Notes: generated from the letters alone by a model not told the origin. Counted from the stretch's first letter, positions 33,716-44,063 are shown. The stretch is 64,000 nucleotides of DNA from Sphingobacteriales bacterium 39-19 (GCA_001898465.1 MKTX01000013.1:5001-69000); one strand, 5' to 3'. Translations and numbers: made by a program.

Positions 33716-36196
33716 TTAAGGTTTTGGTTTTGCAATAATATTTGCAAATAAACGAAAGGCACCCGGTACCGCAGCCGGTAATTCCCTAAAGAATACCAGA
33801 CCGGTATATACATATTTTCCTTTGCCATATTTTGCCACAAGTAAACTTCCATCCTGGGGTACATCTCCTGCATCATGCATAGATAGGGGCATTTCATATG
33901 CAGGGTCTTGTTTTTCTGCATGGTAAATACTTCTTTCCTGTATCCAGCCTTCAAAATCTTTTCCGGAAATTTTATTAGGATAGTTTAAAACAGGATGATT
34001 GGGTAAAATAAATGTTACTGCTGCGTTTTCATCTGTAACCCGGGTGCGGCTTATTGTAAAATCATAGGGTGCAATTTTTGCTTTTACCGGGCCAATGCTA
34101 TTATTGGTATTGTATTGAGTAACCAGCACGCCGCCGTTATAAACATACTTCATTAAAGTACGGTAACTATTGCTTAACCAATTATGAATATTATAAGCCC
34201 GCACACCACTTATGATCACATCATATTTCACCAGGTTTTCATCAGTCATATCTTTTTCCTGCAAAAAATCTACCTGGTATCCCATTTCACGCAAGGCCTC
34301 AGGCACTTTATCTCCTGCACCCACAATATAACCGGCACGGCTCCCTGCTGTTTTTAGATCCATTTTTAAAATGGTTCCCGCATCCATATAATTATAAAAT
34401 ATATCGGGTATATGGTCATGCTGAATTTTTCTGAGTGCAAAATATTGTTTCTCATATAGTCCGGCATTGGCTAAACTCCCATTAAAATGATTGATGCTAT
34501 TGGGTAAAATATCTTTAGCATTTACCTTTATTTTAATTTGATAAGGCTTGCCTGCCGGGTGTAATAAAGTATCGGTAATGATTTCCATTTCCCGGTTATT
34601 CATAGTGTGGCTAAACTGTACAGGACCCTGCAATGGAATATTGGGTTGCAGGGTGTAAGTAAGTTCAGCGGTAGTATTTTTATCCTCGTTCTGTAAGATC
34701 ACAATGGCCGGTGCACTTTGTATCCATACAGGTTCTGCAATGGCCATCGGTTCATACAGTTCGCCCTTTACAGGATCTGTAAATTTATACATCACCGGCG
34801 TTTTAAAATTAAGTTTTTGGCCATACAGTGTGGCTTGTATGTTTACAGCAGGCTTTATATTTTCGGGGTTGCCAATAAGCCTTTGATCCTGTACTGTATA
34901 ACTTCCTTCACTCATTTTTTGTTCCAGCCAATAGGGTTGTGTGATTTGCGTTTGTAAGGGAAGGAATAAGGTTTTAACGATACTGCTATTTACGTTTTTT
35001 TCAAGCGGGGGCAGGGTAAAATTAAGATCATTAAAACGAGCCGACACATTTTCGAGAGGAATGCCCAGCCTGTTGTTGAGTGTGATTGTAAGTTTCATAC
35101 TATCGCCGGGTACATTGAGCTGGCGGGCAGAAACCGCTTCTATAAATAACCCGCTGCAGGCTTGTATTAAATTAAGAACAGCATTTAATTTTAAAGATTT
35201 ATAATTGCCATCAGCTTGTTTAAGAATCAATGCATATAAATCTACTAATTTATGCACCGATTTTTCGGGCATAAGCGGGTTGTATTCATTCAGAATTTGA
35301 TCTACCGCTGCGCCATATGCACCCGTAAATACCCGGTTGCTAAAAGTATTGACCCCATCCATTAAATCCTGCTGTGGCTTATCTCCTGCCAGGGTAGCGA
35401 AGTATTCTAACTGCTCTCCCCGCTGTGCGGCCACACCAAAGCCCTGGCTCTTGTGCTGGCTGCGGCTTTCAGATGCAATTTCTCCGTAACTCTTTCCTAT
35501 AATAGGGTTATAGCCGCCGCAATCTAATGTAAACTGATCTTCCCGTTGGGTATTGGTGCTGCCAAAATTAAAGGTATTCCAAAGAAGCCGTTTAGCCTGC
35601 CAGGGTTTTACGCCGTACTGAAATTGAGCAGTAAACCGGTTACTATCTGCCGCCGCCGTAAATGCCTCCGTAGCCAGGATCGCCGATGCGGTATGATGCC
35701 CATGCCCTCCTTCGCCTGTAGTGGGGAAACGGGTAATAATAATATCGGGTTGAAATTTGCGGATTACCCACACTACATCACTCAAAATTTTATCATGATC
35801 CCATTTTTGAAGCGTTTCCACAGGAGTTTTACTGTATCCAAAATCGTAAGCCCGTGTAAAAAATTGTTCAGCACCATCTATCCGCCGGGCAGATAATAAT
35901 TCCTGGGTACGTATCAAGCCCAATGAAATGCCCATTTCATCGCCTATTAAATTTTGCCCCCCATCACCCCGGGTTAAACTCAGGTAGCCGGTACGCATTT
36001 TTTTCTCATTGGCCAGGTAGGCCAATAAACGGGTATTCTCATCATCGGGATGTGCTGCAATGTAGAGAACCGAGCCAAATACTTTTAATTTCTGTAATTC
36101 TAATATTACTTTACCGGCAGGCCAGTTTACCGGTTTTTGAGCCAAGCCGGTAATTACAAAGAAGCAAAGTACTAAACTAAAATAAATCTTTTTCAT
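33716..36196 (-). CDS. PIG-L family deacetylase with long C-terminal region, exported
   Basis: An 826-residue protein with a signal peptide of 20 residues ending in GLAQ. The N-terminal domain is a PIG-L/LmbE zinc amidase: AHPDDE at 48-53 and the HGHH segment GEGGHGHHTASAIL near residue 160. The rest (about 330-826) contains beta-rich domains and a late segment with YDVIISGVRAYN and GGVLVTQYNTNN that looks like a glutamine-amidotransferase-like fold. It is predicted to deacetylate an N-acetylated sugar outside the cytoplasm. The ATG at 36196 was chosen because it opens on the signal peptide. Confidence 0.9.
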   Translation of the reverse strand: MKKIYFSLVLCFFVITGLAQKPVNWPAGKVILELQKLKVFGSVLYIAAHPDDENTRLLAYLANEKKMRTGYLSLTRGDGGQNLIGDEMGISLGLIRTQELLSARRIDGAEQFFTRAYDFGYSKTPVETLQKWDHDKILSDVVWVIRKFQPDIIITRFPTTGEGGHGHHTASAILATEAFTAAADSNRFTAQFQYGVKPWQAKRLLWNTFNFGSTNTQREDQFTLDCGGYNPIIGKSYGEIASESRSQHKSQGFGVAAQRGEQLEYFATLAGDKPQQDLMDGVNTFSNRVFTGAYGAAVDQILNEYNPLMPEKSVHKLVDLYALILKQADGNYKSLKLNAVLNLIQACSGLFIEAVSARQLNVPGDSMKLTITLNNRLGIPLENVSARFNDLNFTLPPLEKNVNSSIVKTLFLPLQTQITQPYWLEQKMSEGSYTVQDQRLIGNPENIKPAVNIQATLYGQKLNFKTPVMYKFTDPVKGELYEPMAIAEPVWIQSAPAIVILQNEDKNTTAELTYTLQPNIPLQGPVQFSHTMNNREMEIITDTLLHPAGKPYQIKIKVNAKDILPNSINHFNGSLANAGLYEKQYFALRKIQHDHIPDIFYNYMDAGTILKMDLKTAGSRAGYIVGAGDKVPEALREMGYQVDFLQEKDMTDENLVKYDVIISGVRAYNIHNWLSNSYRTLMKYVYNGGVLVTQYNTNNSIGPVKAKIAPYDFTISRTRVTDENAAVTFILPNHPVLNYPNKISGKDFEGWIQERSIYHAEKQDPAYEMPLSMHDAGDVPQDGSLLVAKYGKGKYVYTGLVFFRELPAAVPGAFRLFANIIAKPKP

Positions 36197-36369
36197 ACCC
36201 CCATTTTTTTTACGAAAGTACAAGTTTGATTTTTTATGTGGCTACCGGTTACATAAAAGCATGGCTTTAATTAAAACCATGCTGTGCAGAAAGCTATTTA
36301 TAAATGAATGAGAAAGCGGTTTCTATATATTTTCGTATTTTTATCGGATTAATGATTCAATAAGGAACA

Positions 36370-37140
36370 ATGAAAACAAAAGAAGAAATAGTTGATAATT
36401 GGTTACCCCGGTATACAGGGAATGCACTTAAAGATTTTGGAGAATATATTTTGCTTACCAATTTTTCTAACTACGTAAATATGTTTGCCGAATGGAACCA
36501 GGTGGATGTAATTGGCAAAGACCGTCCCATGCAATGCGCTACAGCAGGGAATATTACCATTATTAATTTTGGGATGGGCAGCCCGGGAGCCGCAACCATA
36601 ATGGATTTGCTTACTGCTATTAATCCCAAAGCCGTTTTGTTTTTAGGAAAATGCGGTGGCTTAAAAAGGCGAAATAAAATTGGAGATTTAATATTACCGA
36701 TTGCTGCCATACGGGGCGAGGGTACCAGCAATGATTACTTACCAGCCGAAGTGCCTGCTTTGCCTGCATTTGCGCTTCAAAAAGCAATAAGCACAACCAT
36801 CCGGGATCATGAATGCGATTACTGGACGGGGGTTTGCTATACCACCAACCGCAGGGTATGGGAACATGATGAAAGCTTTAAGGATTATTTAAAAGAGATT
36901 CGGGCTTATGCCATTGATATGGAAACAGCTACTATTTTTACGGTAGGGTTTCATAATAAAATACCTACCGGGGCTTTATTGTTAGTGAGCGATTCTCCTA
37001 TGATACCCGAAGGGGTAAAAACCGAAGAAAGTGATAAAACAGTAACTACCCATTACGTGGAAACACATTTAAAGATTGGCATTGAATCACTAAAACAATT
37101 AATTAACGATGGCCATACTGTAAGGCATCTTAAATTTTAG
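36370..37140 (+). CDS. amn: AMP nucleosidase, short Bacteroidota form
   Basis: A 256-residue member of the PNP/UDP phosphorylase superfamily that splits AMP into adenine and ribose 5-phosphate. Visible: TIINFGMGSPGAATIMDLL, LFLGKCGGLKRRNKIGDLI and the nucleoside-binding YAIDMETATIFTVG, followed by LLVSDSPM. It lacks the extra N-terminal domain of the longer E. coli enzyme. The ABC ATPase gene follows after 6 bp, an association with no obvious functional logic. Confidence 0.88.
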   Translation: MKTKEEIVDNWLPRYTGNALKDFGEYILLTNFSNYVNMFAEWNQVDVIGKDRPMQCATAGNITIINFGMGSPGAATIMDLLTAINPKAVLFLGKCGGLKRRNKIGDLILPIAAIRGEGTSNDYLPAEVPALPAFALQKAISTTIRDHECDYWTGVCYTTNRRVWEHDESFKDYLKEIRAYAIDMETATIFTVGFHNKIPTGALLLVSDSPMIPEGVKTEESDKTVTTHYVETHLKIGIESLKQLINDGHTVRHLKF

Positions 37141-37146
37141 TTTCAC

Positions 37147-38805
37147 ATGCAAGCGGCGCTGGCCATACATAATTTAGAGGTAAACTTTGGCCATACCCAA
37201 GTCGTAAAAAATATTTCGTTTGATATTCCGCCCGGTAAATTAACAGCACTGGTAGGTGAAAGCGGATCGGGGAAATCAGTAACAGCATTATCAATTTTAA
37301 AATTATTACCCGGTACCGCACAATGCCAGGGAAATATTTTATTTAAGAATGCCGGTACTACAGAAAACCTGCTTAGCCTGGGTTCAAAGGCCATGGCAGC
37401 AATAAGGGGCAACCGCATTTCAATGATCTTCCAGGAACCTATGACTTCCCTAAACCCCTTACTTACTTGTGGCGTGCAGGTTACCGAAGCTTTACGGCAA
37501 CATACAAAAATTTCAAAACAAAAGGCCCGTCAACTTACCATGGATCTTTTTAGCCAGGTTGGTTTTCATGATCCTGTATCTGTAATGAAGCGTTACCCGC
37601 ATGAAATAAGCGGCGGGCAAAAGCAACGGGTAATGATTGTAATGGCCATATGCTGTAAGCCGGATTTACTTATTGCTGATGAGCCTACCACGGCATTGGA
37701 TGTAACAGTACAAAAAAATATATTGCGGCTTATTAAAGCTTTACAGGAGCAAAACAATATGGCCGTATTGCTCATCACACACGACCTGGGTGTGGTAGCT
37801 GATATTGCTGATCATATTATTCTTATGTACCAGGGCAAAATTGTGGAACAGGGTGATACCCAAAAGGTATTACAAAATCCGTCCCATCCGTATACCCGGG
37901 CATTGCTTTCATGCAGGCCCGCTGCCAATCAAAAGCAATACAGGTTACCCGTTATTTCTCAATTTTTAGAAACGGATTTACCTTATGTACCCATTCTTAA
38001 ACCGGTAACACATATACAGGAAAATGAAGAGTTACAGGTAGAAAATGTGAAGGTGTATTTTCCTATGCAAAAGAATGTTTTTGGTAAACCAAAGTCTTTT
38101 TTTAAAGCGGTAGATGATGTGAGTTTTACGGTGCATAAAAATGAAATACTGGGCCTGGTAGGCGAAAGTGGCTGTGGCAAAACTACCCTTGGCCGAACCA
38201 TACTACAATTGCAGCAAGCCACATCGGGAAATATTTATTTAAAAGGCAAGAATGTACAGAACCTGGATGATGGAGAAAAAAAGATATTCCGTAAAGAAAT
38301 ACAAATTGTTTTCCAGGATCCCTATGGCTCACTGAACCCCCGCCTGACTATTGGCGATGCCATTGAAGAGCCTTTACAAGTACATGGTATTTACAAAAAT
38401 AAAAATCAACGAAAAGAAAGGGTAATCGAACTTTTTGAACAGGTGAACCTGCATCCTGACCTTGTAAACCGTTACCCTCACCAGTTTAGCGGGGGGCAAA
38501 GGCAACGCATTTGTATAGCCCGGGCATTGGCACTAAACCCTTCTTTCCTGGTATTTGATGAAAGTGTATCGGCGCTGGATGTAAGTGTACAGGCACAGGT
38601 TCTGAATTTAATAACTGATATAAAATCATCACTCCGGTTAAGCGCCATCTTTATATCACACGACCTCTCCGTGGTACATTATATTAGTGACCGCATCCTG
38701 GTAATGCAAAAAGGGAAAATAGTGGAAGCAGGAAATGCCGATGATATTTTTTACAGGCCGGTCCAGCCTTATACCCGGGAACTCATCAATTCCATTATGG
38801 CATAA
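37147..38805 (+). CDS. Fused dipeptide/oligopeptide ABC transporter ATPase (OppD-OppF type)
   Basis: A 552-residue protein with two complete ABC ATPase domains. The first has Walker A GESGSGKS, signature ISGGQKQR and Walker B LLIADEPTTALD. The second has Walker A GESGCGKTT, signature FSGGQRQR and Walker B LVFDESVSALD. Each domain ends with an oligopeptide-transporter C-terminal segment (YTRALLSCRP and YTRELINSI). It powers peptide uptake; the permease and binding-protein genes are not in the window. It follows amn and converges on the TraB/GumN gene. Confidence 0.94.
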   Translation: MQAALAIHNLEVNFGHTQVVKNISFDIPPGKLTALVGESGSGKSVTALSILKLLPGTAQCQGNILFKNAGTTENLLSLGSKAMAAIRGNRISMIFQEPMTSLNPLLTCGVQVTEALRQHTKISKQKARQLTMDLFSQVGFHDPVSVMKRYPHEISGGQKQRVMIVMAICCKPDLLIADEPTTALDVTVQKNILRLIKALQEQNNMAVLLITHDLGVVADIADHIILMYQGKIVEQGDTQKVLQNPSHPYTRALLSCRPAANQKQYRLPVISQFLETDLPYVPILKPVTHIQENEELQVENVKVYFPMQKNVFGKPKSFFKAVDDVSFTVHKNEILGLVGESGCGKTTLGRTILQLQQATSGNIYLKGKNVQNLDDGEKKIFRKEIQIVFQDPYGSLNPRLTIGDAIEEPLQVHGIYKNKNQRKERVIELFEQVNLHPDLVNRYPHQFSGGQRQRICIARALALNPSFLVFDESVSALDVSVQAQVLNLITDIKSSLRLSAIFISHDLSVVHYISDRILVMQKGKIVEAGNADDIFYRPVQPYTRELINSIMA

Positions 38806-38819
38806 CAAGGTGGGGCTGC

Positions 38820-41800
38820 CTATTCTTCATAATCTCCGCCCCGGTAATTATTCATATAATCGGAATTAGAACTATAAAAATACCGGGCACTCCGGTGCAG
38901 GCCAAAACGTATTTTTTTTAATTGTTCTTTCATCAACTGGTTGCCTTCTTCGCCTTCTTTTATTTTTTTATCGGTAAGGCTTACCAGGTCGCCATCCACA
39001 TCTACTTTATTGGAATCTAATGGTTGCAAGCCGGATATGCCCAGTTTCCAGTCGTCTGATTTCTTAACCCGGTATTTAAAAAAATAAACCATACCGGTAC
39101 TGTCTTTTAAATAAGTTATTTGTTTTTTAAGGAATACGATAGAGTCGAAAGCTGCCCGGTCAGATTCTAATCTCAATATACTTTTAGCCATACTTAATGG
39201 GTTGTTAAAGGCCATCGGAAATTTATCGGTGCGTTTAATTTCCATTAAAGAGCGGTATAAGGGAACCCGGTATTTATCATTGGCAGCCAATTTTTGTAAT
39301 ATACTATCGGGTACATCTTTATTATTTTTTATTAATACCACACTTGTGTTCAGGAGCACTTTTTCATCTTTACTCAATAAAAGTTTTTTGAAAAAATTTC
39401 TTACTTTTTCATCTTTCTCATAAAATGGCATAAGCAGTACGGTATAATCGCTTAACCCATTATCGGATCCATAATAATAATTCCGATCGTACCCATTATC
39501 ATCATCGGCACTGGCATCTTCTTTTTCTTTATTGGCCTGCATTATTTTTTCGTCCCGGGTTTGTTGCTTACGCAAAGCCACTTTAGCATCAATATAAATA
39601 GAAGGAAAATATTTTTCGTAGTCTTTTTTCCTGAGCATCCCGCTATCAATCATATTGAGCAGTAAACCGGTTACATATTCTTTATAATCCTGCAGGGTAG
39701 TTAATTGCAAAATTTCAGGAAAAAAACCGGCGCTTAATGCCAGGCTATCGTTCAGGTTATTAAATAAAGTGCGGTAACTTTCATTTTGGTCAAAGATGGG
39801 AGGATCTTCCATCATGATCTTTTTAAGAAAAGCGTATGCTGTTTTTGTCTTTAATTTTGATAAAGCTAATATCGCTTCATTTTGAAATAAGGAAGTATCT
39901 GCCGTATTGTGATAAATTGTATTGAGGAAGCCGGGAATATAATCAGGAATAGAATCTTTGATATAACCCAGTTCAGCTATTAGTTTTACCTTAGTATCAA
40001 AATAATCTTTGTCGGTAATATTTATCCTGTTTATAGCCTCATAAAGCAAAGGCGCTCCCAGTGGCCCAAAGAAAACGCCGGTAAGGGATTGCTGCGCTTT
40101 TTTATGCAAGGCGCTATCCTTACTGAACAGATCATCAAAAAACAAAGGTAATTTACTTACATATAAATCCTGGCTGCTATCATCCGGCATACCCTCAAAG
40201 CTATTAAAGAAAGTATCTATAAAACCGTTTGTACCCGTGAGGGTATCGCTCATGGTTACCAAAGAGTACATTGCATTGCCTTGGAGCAACAACATTCTTT
40301 CAATGGTTTTGGCAGAACCTGTGTCTTGCAAAGTAAAGCGGTAACCGGCTCTTTTCCCGGGAATGAATACAGGTTTTTTGTGTGTAATCAGCATATCGCC
40401 ATCGCCGGTGTATTCTTCAATTTCATTCTTCCAGAATTTAGCGCTATCCTTTATTGAAAAATATTTTGGATATTGCTGCACCGTTACAAAAATCATCTGG
40501 CCGGTAGAATCACTTTCAAATAAAGCAGGTTTCTTCTTTGGCCAATATGTAATATAACCCGAAGAATTATTGCCATTGGCAATATCTTCAGCCGATTTTT
40601 CGATGATGGTCCTGATCCCCTCATCTATTACCGGATGTATAGGTGTTGTTACAGAAAAACGATAAAAGGTATCCGTATACGTATTTGCTTTAGGATAGTG
40701 GTAGGGTTCCCAGCCAAAGGAATTGGCAAAATCAAAAGAACTGTCTGCTTCATTTTTAGTACGGCGGGCCAGCACATAATATTCCGGCCCTTTTACCAAA
40801 TACACGGCATTCACAAAATCACCCTCTTTCAATTTCTCACGAACAAATAATGCAGGAGTACCTGCCAGTGTACCCAGCTTTCGGCTTATTTGTTTATCAA
40901 ATATATCAGCGCTTCTAAAAGATTCTTCAATAAGGCCCAGATCGAAACTATCTCTTTCAATAAAATCAAAATTAAAATTATTAAGTTTCATCAGCAGCCA
41001 GGCATCCCCGGTAGCAGGATCTATTGTTTCATATTCCCATCTTTGTTTTTTTACCTGGTCAAAAAATTCGGAGGGGGTATTGGGAAACAGGAAATGGAAA
41101 CCCCCTTGTACCGGTTTATAATATTGCGGGCCGTTATTTAATTTTTTTAACTGGATGGAATTAAAAAAGCGATTCGCTTCCTCTCCTGCCACATAATCGT
41201 TTTTGCCGCTCATTTTAAAGATTACGATCTCGGCTGGTAACACAAAAATCTGGTAACGCTGCAAATCGCCCCTGCGGGTACGATTGTTTATTTCATAACC
41301 CGGGTAGCCATTATTGTTAATGGATTTTTTAGAAATTATTTTACCGGGTATATTTTCATAAAGTACACTATCTATTTTGCGAAGTACATCTGCATCGGTC
41401 ATTTTTAAAAACCCGGCATTTGTTTTTACCCGGGTTACCATGTAGTAAGAGCCATTATTCATATCGGCAAATTGCCAGCGGTTAAGTGGCATATAAGCGT
41501 TGGGTAAAAAGTAGAGCGGCCCGGGCACGTCCACGCTATAGGTACTATCTGCAGCATATTGAGTAGTGAAATTCACTTTCACTTTCACTTTTTCGATTTC
41601 ATCTTTCTGGCGGGCATCCCGGTTGCTCATTTTTATGGGCCTAAGGGTATACCCCATACTCCTTAATAGTTCTATCACGCCCCGGGCACCGGGTAAATGG
41701 GCTGCCCCTACCCCTACAAATAAAGATTTCTTTTTTATAATACTATCAATAGAATGTGCCTGTATCTCATTTCTTTTCAATAAAAATTTTTCTCTGAATG

Positions 41801-42518
41801 CGGCAGAGCGTTCCATTTTATTATCCAATGAATCCATCAGGCTTAGGTCTCCTCTCTTATAGGCTTCCTGTATTTTATCCTGTATATCAGAAATAGTTTC
41901 GCCATCCAGGTCTATTTCCTTTTTCTTTTTTTCTTTGGCCATGTCGGCATAGGCTTCCATCACCAGTTTTTGTGACTCATAAAAATCTTCTACGCCCGCC
42001 GGGCTTTTACCCAGCTTACGCCCTGTTTGATATATATATAAATCTAAAAAAGTATCTTCTTCAAAATCTTCTTTGGCTTTATAAGACCTGTAGAGTAAGC
42101 TGTTTACAACCGGGGGTTCACTATTAAGGGCTAAGAGTAAGGGATCGCTAAATTTTTCAATTTTAAAACTATTTTCAGAAAGATAACCGTTGCCTCCATA
42201 CTGTACATACTGGGTATAGTTCAAATTTAAATCATTGAGTGAGGCCATTTGCGGCTGCCATAGTTCGGGGTTTAATTCCAATGCAACGGCATCTACATTC
42301 CGCATGGCATAATAAAATGAATCGCTTAAATGAAAAGCCAGCTTGCTGCTTACATGCATGGTACCAAAAAGAAAAGAGGGGCGAGAAAGCCCGTTGCCGC
42401 TAATTTCCCATAACAGGCTATTATAAACCGGGCGTGGGGTATCCTGGGCACTGGCGTTATAAATTACCAGGGATAATAAAAAGCCATAAAACAGGTTCCG
42501 GATATTTTTTCTTTTCAT
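38820..42518 (-). CDS. TraB/GumN family protein with very long C-terminal extension, exported
   Basis: A protein of about 1232 residues from ATG 42518. After a signal peptide ending in ASAQ comes a TraB/GumN domain of about 300 residues: LLWEISGNGLSRPSFLFGTM with HVSS at its start and LFVGVGAAHLPGARGVIELL at its end, the paired GTxH and GxxH motifs of this metalloprotease-like family. The remaining 900 residues contain repeated beta-rich segments about 170 long (three stretches with F...FP..P..F motifs) and a helical repeat-like part. No family was recognised for them. The whole is probably periplasmic or surface-exposed. A start at 42566 is possible but adds no signal. Confidence 0.82.
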   Translation of the reverse strand: MKRKNIRNLFYGFLLSLVIYNASAQDTPRPVYNSLLWEISGNGLSRPSFLFGTMHVSSKLAFHLSDSFYYAMRNVDAVALELNPELWQPQMASLNDLNLNYTQYVQYGGNGYLSENSFKIEKFSDPLLLALNSEPPVVNSLLYRSYKAKEDFEEDTFLDLYIYQTGRKLGKSPAGVEDFYESQKLVMEAYADMAKEKKKKEIDLDGETISDIQDKIQEAYKRGDLSLMDSLDNKMERSAAFREKFLLKRNEIQAHSIDSIIKKKSLFVGVGAAHLPGARGVIELLRSMGYTLRPIKMSNRDARQKDEIEKVKVKVNFTTQYAADSTYSVDVPGPLYFLPNAYMPLNRWQFADMNNGSYYMVTRVKTNAGFLKMTDADVLRKIDSVLYENIPGKIISKKSINNNGYPGYEINNRTRRGDLQRYQIFVLPAEIVIFKMSGKNDYVAGEEANRFFNSIQLKKLNNGPQYYKPVQGGFHFLFPNTPSEFFDQVKKQRWEYETIDPATGDAWLLMKLNNFNFDFIERDSFDLGLIEESFRSADIFDKQISRKLGTLAGTPALFVREKLKEGDFVNAVYLVKGPEYYVLARRTKNEADSSFDFANSFGWEPYHYPKANTYTDTFYRFSVTTPIHPVIDEGIRTIIEKSAEDIANGNNSSGYITYWPKKKPALFESDSTGQMIFVTVQQYPKYFSIKDSAKFWKNEIEEYTGDGDMLITHKKPVFIPGKRAGYRFTLQDTGSAKTIERMLLLQGNAMYSLVTMSDTLTGTNGFIDTFFNSFEGMPDDSSQDLYVSKLPLFFDDLFSKDSALHKKAQQSLTGVFFGPLGAPLLYEAINRINITDKDYFDTKVKLIAELGYIKDSIPDYIPGFLNTIYHNTADTSLFQNEAILALSKLKTKTAYAFLKKIMMEDPPIFDQNESYRTLFNNLNDSLALSAGFFPEILQLTTLQDYKEYVTGLLLNMIDSGMLRKKDYEKYFPSIYIDAKVALRKQQTRDEKIMQANKEKEDASADDDNGYDRNYYYGSDNGLSDYTVLLMPFYEKDEKVRNFFKKLLLSKDEKVLLNTSVVLIKNNKDVPDSILQKLAANDKYRVPLYRSLMEIKRTDKFPMAFNNPLSMAKSILRLESDRAAFDSIVFLKKQITYLKDSTGMVYFFKYRVKKSDDWKLGISGLQPLDSNKVDVDGDLVSLTDKKIKEGEEGNQLMKEQLKKIRFGLHRSARYFYSSNSDYMNNYRGGDYEE

Positions 42519-42714
42519 GGAAGATGCTCGTACGTTAGTGTTGAATTTTGTTATTGGGGTTTGCAAACCGGTACAGTGCTTACCGAAATGATTTAACAGA
42601 AGGAAAAAAGGCCTGCCGCTGTACTATGAGACGAAAATAGCATAATTATTCACATTTTTTCTGCTTTAACCATATATTAGAAAAATCAGATATTAAGATA
42701 CACATAAAATGTAT

Positions 42715-42722
42715 TAACTTTG
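42715..42722 (+). promoter_or_regulatory. Candidate -7 element for queA
   Basis: TAACTTTG matches TAnnTTTG. Transcription from here would begin near 42729, just before the structured leader at 42736-42808. The -33 element is poor. Confidence 0.45.
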
Positions 42723-42735
42723 CACACTTTCAAAT

Positions 42736-42808
42736 CATGCCGTAACATGATACATGCCCTGCTTGTGCAGGGATATACATCCTGCTTATAAAATAGCAGG
42801 CCGGCATG
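42736..42808 (+). promoter_or_regulatory. Structured 5' leader of queA: three-way-junction RNA
   Basis: Closing stem CATGCCG (42736-42742) with CGGCATG (42802-42808), seven perfect pairs. It encloses hairpin CCCTGC-TTGT-GCAGGG (42757-42772) and hairpin CCTGCT-loop of 8-AGCAGG (42781-42800). Junction strands are 42743-42756, 42773-42780 and one base at 42801. The leader ends 24 nt before the queA ATG, so folding could affect translation. I do not recognise it as a preQ1, SAM or other known riboswitch. Confidence 0.6.
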
Positions 42809-42832
42809 TGATAAATAAAATAAGTTTATTGC

Positions 42833-43882
42833 ATGAAATTATCTCAGTTTAGGTTCGATCTCCCTCTTAACCTCATTGCCCAACATCCGGCCAAAAAAAG
42901 AGAAGACAGTCGTTTAATGGTAGTTCACCGGGATACCGGTGAAATTGAAAACAAGCAATTCCGGGACATCATGGAGTATTTTGATGATAAAGATGTGTTT
43001 GTGGTAAACAATACCCGTGTATTTCCTGCCCGTATGTATGGGCGTAAAGAAAAAACAGGCGCCAAGATAGAAGTTTTCTTGTTGCGTGAGTTAAACCGCC
43101 CTAACCGCCTTTGGGATGTAATTGTAGATCCTGCCCGTAAAATACGAGTGGGTAATAAACTTTATTTTGGCGAAAACGATGAGTTGGTTGCCGAAGTTAT
43201 TGATAACACAACCAGCCGTGGCCGTACCATCCGTTTTTTATGGGATGGCACCGAAGAAGAATTCAGGAAAATGCTGGAGTTTATGGGTGAGACCCCTTTA
43301 CCCAAATACATCAAGCGTAAACCTGAAGCAGAAGATAAAGAGAGGTACCAAACGGTATATGCCAAACATGAAGGCGCTGTGGCAGCTCCTACAGCCGGGC
43401 TGCATTTTAGTAAAGAGCTTATTAAGCGCTTAGAGATACAAGGTATCCGGTTTGCTGAAGTTACTTTACACACCGGGCTGGGCACATTCAGGCCTATAGA
43501 AGTAGAAGACCTGAGCAAACATAAAATGGATGCCGAGTATTATAAAATTGAACAGGCCGCCTGCGATATTGTAAATAAAGCAAAAGAAACCAATCATCGC
43601 ATCTGTTCCATTGGTACTACCACCATGCGGGCTATGGAAACTTCATACACTGCTCAAAAATTATTAAAACCTTCAGAAGGCTGGACCAATCATTTTATAC
43701 ATCCTCCTTATAATTTTAATATTGCAGATGCCCTGGTAACCAATTTTCATTTACCCAAAACAAGCTTACTGATTATGGCTTGTGCATTTGCCGGTTACGA
43801 TTTAATGATGGAAGCCTATAAAAAAGCAATTAAAGAAAAATACAGGTTCTTCAGTTATGGCGATGCCATGCTCATCATATAA
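42833..43882 (+). CDS. queA: S-adenosylmethionine:tRNA ribosyltransferase-isomerase QueA
   Basis: A 349-residue enzyme of queuosine synthesis that transfers the ribosyl part of S-adenosylmethionine to preQ1 in tRNA, giving epoxyqueuosine. Family motifs: [20 protein letters not shown] at the N-terminus, [47 protein letters not shown], and the C-terminal [19 protein letters not shown]. It appears monocistronic, with its own structured leader and terminator. Confidence 0.97.
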   Translation: MKLSQFRFDLPLNLIAQHPAKKREDSRLMVVHRDTGEIENKQFRDIMEYFDDKDVFVVNNTRVFPARMYGRKEKTGAKIEVFLLRELNRPNRLWDVIVDPARKIRVGNKLYFGENDELVAEVIDNTTSRGRTIRFLWDGTEEEFRKMLEFMGETPLPKYIKRKPEAEDKERYQTVYAKHEGAVAAPTAGLHFSKELIKRLEIQGIRFAEVTLHTGLGTFRPIEVEDLSKHKMDAEYYKIEQAACDIVNKAKETNHRICSIGTTTMRAMETSYTAQKLLKPSEGWTNHFIHPPYNFNIADALVTNFHLPKTSLLIMACAFAGYDLMMEAYKKAIKEKYRFFSYGDAMLII

Positions 43883-43905
43883 TATAAAATATACCTCTTT
43901 ATATG

Positions 43906-43933
43906 GCAACGATCACATCGTTGCTTTTTTTTT
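43906..43933 (+). terminator. Intrinsic terminator after queA
   Basis: Perfect eight-pair stem GCAACGAT / ATCGTTGC with loop CAC, followed by a run of nine T. It lies 23 bp after the queA stop. Confidence 0.9.
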
Positions 43934-44000
43934 GTATATAAAAGCACAAAAAATGTAAGGGAACTAATGTATTTGAAAATGGGATGGGGGAGGTTTTTAA

Positions 44001-44063
44001 AAAAAAAGGGGCTATGATAGAAATCATTGCCCGTTTTAAAATCCAATATCCTATGAAAAACCA
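44001..44063 (-). repeat. Copy 1 of a ~62 bp repeat with terminator-like hairpin
   Basis: On the minus strand it reads TTGGATT..., then hairpin GGGCAATGAT-TTCT-ATCATAGCCC followed by a T-run. Copy 2 lies at 44201-44262 in the same orientation. Nothing coding was found between the copies or in 43934-44312 as a whole. Confidence 0.6.

Noticed and set aside
42736-42808. Reading the queA leader as a preQ1 riboswitch
   Set aside because: The preQ1-I H-type pseudoknot and the larger preQ1-II/III folds do not match a plain three-way junction with two hairpins; left as an unknown leader RNA.
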